Below, one piece after another: positions 51,642 through 57,966 of a stretch of DNA of 64,000 nucleotides. Each line of letters starts with the position of its first letter. Within the stretch, counting starts at the first letter, position 1. Below the pieces are notes generated by a model that worked only from the letters and a program-made list of their open reading frames with translations, made no database searches and was not told the origin of the DNA. A program made the translations under genes and the position numbers. Origin of the DNA: VAXT01 sp963774625 (lineage in GTDB: Bacteria > Actinomycetota > Thermoleophilia > Gaiellales > Gaiellaceae); assembly GCA_963774625.1 (NCBI GenBank), contig CAVZFQ010000001.1, positions 74,129-138,128 on the forward strand, read 5' to 3'.

Positions 51642-51824
51642 GTGCTCCAGCAGCTGTCCGTGAAGGTCGCTCCGATCACGAGTCGCGCCGCCGACTTCGC
51701 GCCGGTCGCGCCGGCCTGCTGCAACGTGTGCCGCACCTGCACGACGACGAACGTCGTCGGGCTCGTGTTCGGCGCCGCCGCCGCGCTCGGCACCGCCGCC
51801 ACGCGGCTCCTCCGACGCGCCTAG
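51642..51824 (+). CDS. 60-residue Cys-rich peptide with C-terminal hydrophobic segment
   Basis: MLQQLSVKVAPITSRAADFA leads to PACCNVCRTC, then a hydrophobic Ala/Val/Gly segment (TTTNVVGLVFGAAAALGTAA) and a basic tail (TRLLRRA). The CCx2Cx2C cluster could bind metal, a cofactor or thiols at the membrane face. No family is recognised. It is convergent with scpB, overlapping by 4 bases. The start codon is supported by the predicted leaderless promoter. Confidence 0.5.
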   Translation: MLQQLSVKVAPITSRAADFAPVAPACCNVCRTCTTTNVVGLVFGAAAALGTAATRLLRRA

Positions 51825-52423
51825 GCCGGGCGGCGCTCGGCCAGCGCTTCGAGCCGGCCGCGGATCTCGCCGTCCTCGCCGCCGAGCTCCTCGAGCCGCG
51901 GCAGCGCGGCCAGGCTCTCGAGGCCGAAGACCCGTTCGAACAGAGGCGTCACCCGGTAGCGCACCGCGCCGCCGATGCCGCTCTCGCGGCCCGCCTCGGC
52001 GATCAGCCCGCGCTCCACGAGCCCGGCGACGACCGAGTCCACGGCCACCCCGCGCCAGCGCGCCACTTCCGGCCGCGAGCACGGCCCCAGGTACGCGACG
52101 ACCGCGAGCGTCTCGAGCGCAGCCTGCGACAGGCCCCGCTCGACCGGCCGCTCGAACAGGCGCCCGCACGCCTCCGCTGCATCCCGCGAGGCCCGAAAGG
52201 CCCAGCCGCCCGCGACCTCCTCCAGCACGATGCCGCTGCGCCCTTCGTGGTAGCGCTCGCCCAGCAAGCTGAGTGCCATCTCGACGCGCTCCGCGTCGTC
52301 AGCGGCCGCTTCCGTGAGCTCGTCCACCGACAGCGGCTGCGACGCGACGACGAGCAGCGCTTCGAGCGTGCGCGCAAGCGCATCCAAGGGGTTGGCGGCA
52401 ACTAGGCGGAGCGGGCGGTCCAC
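51821..52423 (-). CDS. scpB: segregation and condensation protein B
   Basis: Part of the SMC-ScpAB condensin that compacts and segregates the chromosome. The 200-residue chain has two winged helices: LARTLEALLVVASQPLSVDE and ALETLAVVAYLGPCSRPEVA with RWRGVAVDSVVAGLVERGLI. TPLFERVFGLESLAALP is near the C-terminus, as in the family. Its start overlaps the end of scpA by 22 bases, the usual arrangement. Confidence 0.93.
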   Translation of the reverse strand: MDRPLRLVAANPLDALARTLEALLVVASQPLSVDELTEAAADDAERVEMALSLLGERYHEGRSGIVLEEVAGGWAFRASRDAAEACGRLFERPVERGLSQAALETLAVVAYLGPCSRPEVARWRGVAVDSVVAGLVERGLIAEAGRESGIGGAVRYRVTPLFERVFGLESLAALPRLEELGGEDGEIRGRLEALAERRPA

Positions 52424-53166
52424 GGCACCTCACTTTCTTCCGACCGCGCGGTTTCCTCCCGCGCGACCCGGATCGGAGCGAACGGGCGCGCCTGGTCGAT
52501 CGAGATCTCCCCGGACCGGCGCAGGTCGAGCAACGCGAGGAACGCGACGGCCTGCTCGATGCGCGACAGCCCCTCGACCTCGCTCTCGAAGTCGAACCGC
52601 GAACGGCGCTTGAGCAGAGCGCGGAACCGCTCCAGGAACTGGGTGACCGGCGGGAAGCGAAGCTCGAGGTGCTGGAGCGAGACCTGCGGCGGCTCGGCTG
52701 CGAGCGCGCGCAAAGACGCCGCCAGCAGAGCAGGATCCTGAGGAGCCAGCCGCCTCTCGAACGGCGGCGCCAGCGGCGCAGGCCCGAGACGGAAGAAACG
52801 GTCGCGCTCCCCGGCCAGCCGCTCGGCCAGCCAGATCGCCGCTTCCTTGATCCGCCGGTACTCCTCGAGGCGCCGCGCGAGCTCCTCGGCCGCCTCCTCC
52901 GGCGCCAGCTCGTCGAATTCGCCGTCCTCGTCGCCGAACAACCCGCGAGCCTTCAGCTCCAGCAGCGAGGCCACGAGCACGAGGAACTCACCGCACGCGT
53001 CGAGATCGAGCTCCTCCCGCTCGGCGAGCCGCTCGATGAACGCAACCACGATGCCGGCGACGTCGACCTCTGCGAGCGGCACCTCCTCGCGGAGCACCAG
53101 CGTCAGCAGCAGGTCGAACGGGCCCTCGAACGCGTCGAGGTCGAGCTCGAGCTCTCGGACAGACAT
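52402..53166 (-). CDS. scpA: segregation and condensation protein A
   Basis: Kleisin subunit that bridges SMC heads. MSVRELELDLDAFEGPFDLL and LTLVLREEVPLAEVDVAGIV form the N-terminal SMC-binding helix bundle. EFLVLVASLLELKARGLF and the long linker follow, and the C-terminal winged helix is FLALLDLRRSGEISIDQARP. It is 254 residues. ATG 53166 is firm because the family begins within a few residues of FEGPFDLLL. Confidence 0.93.
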   Translation of the reverse strand: MSVRELELDLDAFEGPFDLLLTLVLREEVPLAEVDVAGIVVAFIERLAEREELDLDACGEFLVLVASLLELKARGLFGDEDGEFDELAPEEAAEELARRLEEYRRIKEAAIWLAERLAGERDRFFRLGPAPLAPPFERRLAPQDPALLAASLRALAAEPPQVSLQHLELRFPPVTQFLERFRALLKRRSRFDFESEVEGLSRIEQAVAFLALLDLRRSGEISIDQARPFAPIRVAREETARSEESEVPWTARSA

Positions 53167-53177
53167 CCGCGCGAAAG

Positions 53178-54059
53178 CTAACGAGAGGGGCGGACGCGTC
53201 CCTTGGGGATAGCCATCTTCGGCGGCGGGGGCGCCTTCTTCCCTCGACGGCCGCCTTCGCCACGAGGCCGCCGTCCCTGGAAGAACTGCCACCAGATGAA
53301 GAACCCCATCGCGAGGATGAAGCCCACGACCGACACCCAGCCGTTCAGGCGCCACGGCCCGAACTCGTGCGCCGGGTCGATGCGCAGCAGCTCCTCGAAG
53401 AACCGCCCGAAGCAGTAAACGGCGACGTAGAGCGCGAACAGCCCCGGCGGTCGGATGCGGAAGCGCCAGCCGATCAGGATCAGCACGCCGGCCATCCCGA
53501 TGTCGTAGAGAAACTCGTAGAGAAAGGTCGGATGGAAGGTCTCGAACGCCTCGTAGCCGGCCACCCGGTGCTCGGGATCGATCTCGAGCGCCCACGGCAG
53601 GTCGGTCGGCTTGCCGTACAGCTCCTGGTTCCACCAGTTGCCGATGCGCCCGATGCCCTGCGCGATCAGCAGCCCGGGCGCGACGCAGTCGGCGAACACG
53701 GAGACGCTCCGGCCCTCGCGCCGCACGATCCAGGCACCGACCAGGCAGCCGAGCCCGATGCCGCCCCACACGCCGAGCCCGCCCTTCCACACCGCAAACG
53801 GGCCCCACCACTCGTCGGGCACCTCGCTCCAGCTCGTCACCACGTGGTAGGCGCGCGCCCCGACGATGCCGGCCGCGACACCCCAGACGGCCACGCGCAG
53901 GACGAGATCCCAGTCGCCGCCACGGCGCACATAGCGAATCCCTGTGACCCAGATGCAAACCGCGATCGCCAGCAGCAGCATCAGGCCGTACATGTGCACG
54001 ACGAGCGGGCCGAGGTCGACGACGCCGCTGTCGGGTGATGGAATCGAGGCCAGGCTCAC
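53178..54059 (-). CDS. lgt: prolipoprotein diacylglyceryl transferase
   Basis: Transfers diacylglyceryl to the lipobox Cys of lipoproteins, several of which are encoded in this window. The 293-residue protein has seven transmembrane segments, the entry motif HMYGLMLLLAIAV with the essential His, WKGGLGVWGGIGLG and the signature GRIGNWWNQELYG. The C-terminal basic tail (RRPRGEGGRRGKKAPPPPKM) is longer than usual. It is followed by the scpAB genes. Confidence 0.95.
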   Translation of the reverse strand: MSLASIPSPDSGVVDLGPLVVHMYGLMLLLAIAVCIWVTGIRYVRRGGDWDLVLRVAVWGVAAGIVGARAYHVVTSWSEVPDEWWGPFAVWKGGLGVWGGIGLGCLVGAWIVRREGRSVSVFADCVAPGLLIAQGIGRIGNWWNQELYGKPTDLPWALEIDPEHRVAGYEAFETFHPTFLYEFLYDIGMAGVLILIGWRFRIRPPGLFALYVAVYCFGRFFEELLRIDPAHEFGPWRLNGWVSVVGFILAMGFFIWWQFFQGRRPRGEGGRRGKKAPPPPKMAIPKGRVRPSR

Positions 54060-54098
54060 GGGCAGGGCATTCTGCCCCGCGGTGCGAGCCCCTGCCTG

Positions 54099-54302
54099 TT
54101 AGAGCAGGATCTTGAGCGCCAGGTCTTGCGAGCAGCCGAGCTGCAGAAGCTCGGTCGCCCGGTGGAGATCGACGTCGTGCCTAACCGCCAGACGCCCTGC
54201 GGCGCGAGGCTCGTACCCTGCCCGCTCGAGCTCGTCCGCACGCCAGCGCTCGATCCGCTCGATCTCGGTTTGCTCTAGGAGTTGAAGTTCAGTGGCCGCC
54301 AT
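54099..54302 (-). CDS. small conserved helical protein
   Basis: A 67-residue protein: MAATELQLLEQTEIERIERW, RADELERAGY, then LAVRHDVDLHRATELLQLGC and LALKILL. The last half resembles the HDVDLHxAxxLLxxGC segment of small actinobacterial proteins of unknown role, which is pattern recollection. ATG 54302 follows a GAAGGG ribosome site; the open frame extends further upstream but without support. Confidence 0.6.
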   Translation of the reverse strand: MAATELQLLEQTEIERIERWRADELERAGYEPRAAGRLAVRHDVDLHRATELLQLGCSQDLALKILL

Positions 54303-54398
54303 GGAGTCCCTTCTAGTCGTTGCACTAGATGTTCGGTCAGACGACGCCCGCGGATCTCCCGCTAAAGGGTGATTGCTCATTTCACAGAAGCTTTACGT

Positions 54399-55001
54399 CT
54401 AGCCGGTCGCGCGCTGGATGCGTTTTTCCTGTTTTCGAGCAAGCTCGACCGCATCTGCAAGCGTCAGACGGCCGTCGAAACCGTTGACGATCACGTAGCC
54501 GGTGACGTTCTCCTGCCGCCACGCGAGGGCGTAGTGACGGATTGCTGTCGGAGGCACGCCCTGACGGAACGTCACCGCGTGAGCCTCCTCGCCCAGCTTC
54601 GGCGCCGGCTCCACGGTCTGCCCGGCCGCACCGAACGAGAGCTCGTCGAGCGCCTCCTTGTAGAGGTCGAAGTCCTTGCCGGCATCGTCGGCCGATTCGA
54701 AGAGGTCGGCGCGCGACTCGATGACGAGCGGCCCCTTCGTCCTCACGGTGCCCCCGCGCTGGAAGCGGGCCTTCCAGCCGCCCTGGCGGTGGAAGCGACT
54801 CGGGTCGTCTCGCGGGGGCGCCATGTCGGTGCGCCGCTGCTCGCCCTGGTCGAACTGCGTGAACGGCCTGCCGACGTCGCTGTCCGAGAGGACGAGGCCT
54901 TCGCCCTCCGAGGCCGACACCGTCGACCCGCCATCGCCGCCGTCATCGCCGGAGCACCCGGCGAGCAGCAGCGCGGCCACGATGAGAACCGGGAGCCGCA
55001 C
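54399..55001 (-). CDS. putative lipoprotein
   Basis: A 200-residue protein: MRLPVLIVAALLLAGCSGDD, a lipoprotein signal with lipobox LLAGC, then an acidic linker and a mature domain. It includes TQFDQGEQRRTDM, FQRGGTVRTKGPLVIESRAD and FGAAGQTVEPAPKLGEEAHA. The pattern suggests an extracellular binding or structural domain, but the family is not recognised. Confidence 0.62.
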   Translation of the reverse strand: MRLPVLIVAALLLAGCSGDDGGDGGSTVSASEGEGLVLSDSDVGRPFTQFDQGEQRRTDMAPPRDDPSRFHRQGGWKARFQRGGTVRTKGPLVIESRADLFESADDAGKDFDLYKEALDELSFGAAGQTVEPAPKLGEEAHAVTFRQGVPPTAIRHYALAWRQENVTGYVIVNGFDGRLTLADAVELARKQEKRIQRATG

Positions 55002-55022
55002 GGCCGAGGAGACTAGCTGCGT

Positions 55023-55745
55023 CTAGCGGACCGAGCGCGCGATCTCGAGCGCTGCACTCTTCGTGAGCTCGCCTTCGAGCCGCACGGTGAGGTCGCCGTA
55101 CTCCCAGAGGAGCGTGTTCCGCGCCAGCCGCGAGGTCTCCTCTCGGACCTCGCCGCGACGGTCGCGATAGACGAAGTAGTGCACATCGCCCGAGAACCAG
55201 ACTCCGGACATCCCGTTGACTCGCGCGCCCTCGGCCTCGGTTTGCGGGCCGAGCATCTTCTCGGCGAAGGCCTCGCCCGGCGACTGGGTCATCAGCAGGC
55301 GCGCTTCGTCCGTCGTGCCCCAGAGGAACGTGACCTGTCCGCCCGGCACGCCCGCGCTGAAGTAGACCCGGTCGGGCGCACCGAGATTCTTCAGATGCGG
55401 TTCGACGAGCCCCGGAGCCCGCCGGCGCGCCTCGGCCAGGGTCACCGGGTCGCCGAGGCCGCTGTCGCTGAGCAGCGAGACCTCCGGCAGCTTGTCCACG
55501 CGCGTGACCTTCACGCCCTTGATGCCCAGCCACTCGAGCACTGCCGTCCGCGCCGAGGGAACAGCCATGGCCGCTCCGACTGCGAGGACGACCACAGCGA
55601 GAGCGACGGCGACCAGCCGCCGAGGTGCCCAGCGCCGCGACGGCGACTCGCCCAGCCGACGGCGCACACCCGCGGCGAGATCGGGCTCGGGCGGAAACTC
55701 GACCAGGCCTCCGAGCTGACGCAGGGCTAGCTCGAGCTCAGGCAT
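55023..55745 (-). CDS. membrane-anchored protein, likely anti-sigma partner
   Basis: A 240-residue protein: a cytoplasmic N-terminal segment (MPELELALRQLGGLVEFPPE), one transmembrane helix (LVAVALAVVVLAVGAAMAV) and an extracytoplasmic domain with VDKLPEVSLLSDSGLGDPVT and YFSAGVPGGQVTFLWG. The layout of a short cytoplasmic domain, membrane anchor and external domain downstream of an ECF sigma gene fits an anti-sigma factor. The ATG lies inside the sigma stop (8-base overlap). No zinc-binding HxxxCxxC motif is seen. Confidence 0.65.
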   Translation of the reverse strand: MPELELALRQLGGLVEFPPEPDLAAGVRRRLGESPSRRWAPRRLVAVALAVVVLAVGAAMAVPSARTAVLEWLGIKGVKVTRVDKLPEVSLLSDSGLGDPVTLAEARRRAPGLVEPHLKNLGAPDRVYFSAGVPGGQVTFLWGTTDEARLLMTQSPGEAFAEKMLGPQTEAEGARVNGMSGVWFSGDVHYFVYRDRRGEVREETSRLARNTLLWEYGDLTVRLEGELTKSAALEIARSVR

Positions 55746-56310
55746 AGCCCTCCCCCAGCTCCTCGCGCAGGCGCACGAGCGCGCGCGAGGTCCGTGACTT
55801 GACCGTCCCCCGCCGCACACCGAGCGCCGCGGCCGTCTCGTCCTCGGACAGGTCGAGGAAGTACCGGCAGGCGATCACGAGCCGGTGCTCCTCGGGCAAC
55901 CCGTTGATCGCTCCCAGCAGGTGCTCGCGATCCTCGGCGGCGAGCAGGTTCCCCTCGGGGGACGGAGCCGCGTCCCCCGAGAGATCCTCCCCAGCCGCCC
56001 GCAGCGCGAGCCCGGCGCGCCGGCCTGCGGAGCGGCGGCGGTTGCGAGCCTCGTTGGCGACGATCTGCAGGAGCCACGGCCGAAACGGCGCACCGGCGCG
56101 AAAGCGGCCGAGCGCGCGGTAGGCCTTGACGAAGCCCTCCTGGGCAGCGTCCTCGGCGTCGGCCGCGTTGCCCGCCATGAGGTAGGCAGTCCTGAAGGCA
56201 ATCCCTTGATGTCGTCGCACGAGCTCCTCATAGGCGCGTTCGTCTCCACGGCGAGCCCGCTCGACGAGCTCGCTCTCATCCTGTGGCCGGCTCACCACAC
56301 TGGCTTTCAT
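55738..56310 (-). CDS. ECF-type sigma factor (RNA polymerase sigma-70 family)
   Basis: A 190-residue alternative sigma factor. Region 2 is ELVRRHQGIAFRTAYLMAGN, AEDAAQEGFVKAYRALGRFR and PFRPWLLQIVANEARNRRR. Region 4 has LLGAINGLPEEHRLVIACRY, then DLSEDETAAALGVRRGTVKS, a clear HTH. The ATG at 56310 begins MKASVVSRPQDESELVERA. It is paired with the membrane protein encoded next, and a palindrome containing GGAAC on both strands sits between it and the divergent gene. Confidence 0.92.
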   Translation of the reverse strand: MKASVVSRPQDESELVERARRGDERAYEELVRRHQGIAFRTAYLMAGNAADAEDAAQEGFVKAYRALGRFRAGAPFRPWLLQIVANEARNRRRSAGRRAGLALRAAGEDLSGDAAPSPEGNLLAAEDREHLLGAINGLPEEHRLVIACRYFLDLSEDETAAALGVRRGTVKSRTSRALVRLREELGEGYA

Positions 56311-56313
56311 ACA

Positions 56314-56338
56314 CCGGAACGGCCTTGTAAGGTTCCGG
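56314..56338. promoter_or_regulatory. inverted repeat with ECF-type GGAAC motifs
   Basis: CCGGAAC (56314-56320) and GTTCCGG (56332-56338) form a perfect 7-base inverted repeat around CCTTGTAAGG. GGAAC, the -35 hallmark of ECF promoters, faces both ways, toward the sigma gene and toward the monooxygenase gene starting at 56341. Confidence 0.45.
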
Positions 56339-56340
56339 CC

Positions 56341-56676
56341 GTGTTCGCGAGGGTCGTGAGATACACGGTCGATCCAGACCGCTGCGACGAGGCGCTCGAA
56401 GCCTTCGAAGAGGCCGCCAAGACGATCGGCGACATCGACGGCATCATCGGCGGCTACGTGATGGTCGACGGCGACGAGGGACGCATCCTCACGCTCACCA
56501 TCTGGGAAGACCAGGCGAAGATGGAAGCGAGCGAGGTGCGCGCGAGCCGCCTGCGCCAGGAGGCGCTGCGCTCGGTCGAGGGCGACATCGACTCGGTCGA
56601 GCGCCTGCGGATCGCAGCCGGGATCGCGAACGACGCTCAGTCGCGCAGCGCAGCGGCTGAGAAGACCTCGGGATAG
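56341..56676 (+). CDS. Dabb/ABM-like monooxygenase-fold protein
   Basis: A 111-residue protein: MFARVVRYTVDPDRCDEALE, IGDIDGIIGGYVMVDGDEGR and LTIWEDQAKMEASEVRASRL. This is the short ferredoxin-like alpha+beta barrel of ABM/Dabb domains, including heme- or small-molecule-degrading monooxygenases and simple dimers. Catalytic residues are not evident. GTG 56341 lies 3 bases after the inverted repeat and its 3' end overlaps the DUF6058-like gene by 40 bases. Confidence 0.75.
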   Translation: MFARVVRYTVDPDRCDEALEAFEEAAKTIGDIDGIIGGYVMVDGDEGRILTLTIWEDQAKMEASEVRASRLRQEALRSVEGDIDSVERLRIAAGIANDAQSRSAAAEKTSG

Positions 56677-57215
56677 AGCTCGCGCGCGGCCGTGATGCAG
56701 CGGTCGCGTGACGACGGCCCCCAGCGCGCGCGGTCGTAGTGCGGAGCGAACGGGCGCTCGAGCTCGTCCAGCTCGTCCACGCTCCCGCGCAGGCTCGCTC
56801 GCCAGTCGCCGCTTTCCGGCTGAGGCGCGCTGAGTAGCCCCTCGATCTCGACGACGAGCGCCGACTTGCGCGCGATGTTCTCCGGCGTCACGTGCTTCAG
56901 GCACACCCCGTAGGCGCCGGAGAGATAGCCCTCCCACTCCGAGCCGACCTCGTCATGGTCGCCGGCGGCGGCGACGTAGCGGCGCGCAAAGAGCCCACGC
57001 AACGCAGCTTCGCCGCCCGCCTCGTCGATGAGCTCGAAGTACTCGGCGGGCACCATCTCCGTGCCGTCCTCGAGGACGTAGCTCGCCGCCGGCAGGCTCC
57101 CTGCCGCGATCAGCGCCCGTACGCGATCGGCGGACTGGCCCCGTGCGGCGCAGAGTTCGTCGAGCGGCACGAAGTTCGCCCGGATGTACTCGACGTCAGC
57201 CTCGGTGAGCCTCAT
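56637..57215 (-). CDS. DUF6058-like protein
   Basis: A 192-residue soluble protein: MRLTEADVEYIRANFVPLDE, AASYVLEDGTEMVPAEYFEL, YLSGAYGVCLKHVTPENIAR and YDRARWGPSSRDRCITAARE. This matches the DUF6058 family pattern (DGTxMVPxDYF, YGVCLRxVTPExI, SRDRxI) as I recall it; the function is unknown. It is the last gene of a three-gene operon with a small acidic protein and a membrane protein, overlapping the former by 20 bases. Confidence 0.65.
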   Translation of the reverse strand: MRLTEADVEYIRANFVPLDELCAARGQSADRVRALIAAGSLPAASYVLEDGTEMVPAEYFELIDEAGGEAALRGLFARRYVAAAGDHDEVGSEWEGYLSGAYGVCLKHVTPENIARKSALVVEIEGLLSAPQPESGDWRASLRGSVDELDELERPFAPHYDRARWGPSSRDRCITAARELYPEVFSAAALRD

Positions 57216-57381
57216 CGTTCTTCTCGCTGGCGCGACCTTCCGCATCTTCCTCGAGGATTCGCCGAATCGCGAGGTCCTCTTCGCTCCCTTTCTCGTACGG
57301 AATGCCCTCGATCGGCGGCGTCTCGAAAGGGCTGTCGTCGGGATCAACCCCGGGCGGCAGCGGCTGCGGCGCGTACGTCAT
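57196..57381 (-). CDS. small acidic protein in a three-gene operon
   Basis: A 61-residue protein: MTYAPQPLPPGVDPDDSPFE, TPPIEGIPYEKGSEEDLAIR and a Glu-rich C-terminus. The Pro-rich, acidic, probably disordered sequence could be an adaptor or inhibitor. Its ATG overlaps the stop of the membrane protein gene (ATGA) and its stop overlaps the DUF6058-like gene. The function is unknown. Confidence 0.55.
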   Translation of the reverse strand: MTYAPQPLPPGVDPDDSPFETPPIEGIPYEKGSEEDLAIRRILEEDAEGRASEKNDEAHRG

Positions 57382-57893
57382 GAGAGCACCCTGATTCCGA
57401 GTATAAGGGCCTCAAAAGCGATCACCGAGAGGCCGCCGAGAAGCAGTCGAAGCGACAACCGGATCTGGTTCGCCTTGCGGGAGTTCGCCTTACGCTCGCG
57501 GGCAATTGCCCGCTTGAGACCCTGGATGGTCTCGCCGCGCACCTGCTCCGGAGGCTTCACGATCTCCGACCAAGTCCCGAACCGACTGAGGTAGGACGCG
57601 CCGAGAGCGAGGTACTCCTTCGGAAGGAGGACCCGCGTTGCGATGGTGGCCGCCGCGATCAACAGACCTATCGCAGCCGCATAGGCCGCAACACCGAGCC
57701 TCCCTCCGACCGCACCCGCGAGTGTTGTGCCGAGCGTCGCCGACAGTGAGACCGCGACAGATGCGAACGTGACGAGACTCGTCGCTTTTCGGTCCAGGCT
57801 CTCAGTACGCGCCGTCTCGGCTTCGGCGACCCGCCACGTAGTGTCGAGTAGAGCCGCGACCGTCTCCGGGTTCGGCAAGGGTGTCACGAGCAT
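57378..57893 (-). CDS. membrane protein with cytoplasmic helix, unknown function
   Basis: A 171-residue protein. The N-terminal helical region (RVAEAETARTESLDRKATSL) leads into two or more transmembrane segments (LVTFASVAVSLSATLGTTLA and LGVAAYAAAIGLLIAAATIA), then a basic helical segment and a last hydrophobic stretch (LSLRLLLGGLSVIAFEALIL). The layout resembles small multi-pass membrane proteins that act as effectors in signalling or stress systems; this is only a resemblance. ATG 57893 abuts a perfect palindrome, TGTTGCC-N6-GGCAACA. Confidence 0.6.
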   Translation of the reverse strand: MLVTPLPNPETVAALLDTTWRVAEAETARTESLDRKATSLVTFASVAVSLSATLGTTLAGAVGGRLGVAAYAAAIGLLIAAATIATRVLLPKEYLALGASYLSRFGTWSEIVKPPEQVRGETIQGLKRAIARERKANSRKANQIRLSLRLLLGGLSVIAFEALILGIRVLS

Positions 57894-57913
57894 TGTTGCC
57901 CATTATGGCAACA
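57894..57913. promoter_or_regulatory. palindromic operator overlapping -10, ahead of the membrane-protein operon
   Basis: On the minus strand TGTTGCC-ATAATG-GGCAACA is a perfect inverted repeat with CATAAT inside it as a -10 element, ending directly at the ATG. Its position implies that a bound repressor would block a leaderless promoter. Confidence 0.55.
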
Positions 57914-57966
57914 GACAACGGACGGATGCATTTGCCGCCTGCGACTCGTGGAGCCAGACGACGTGC

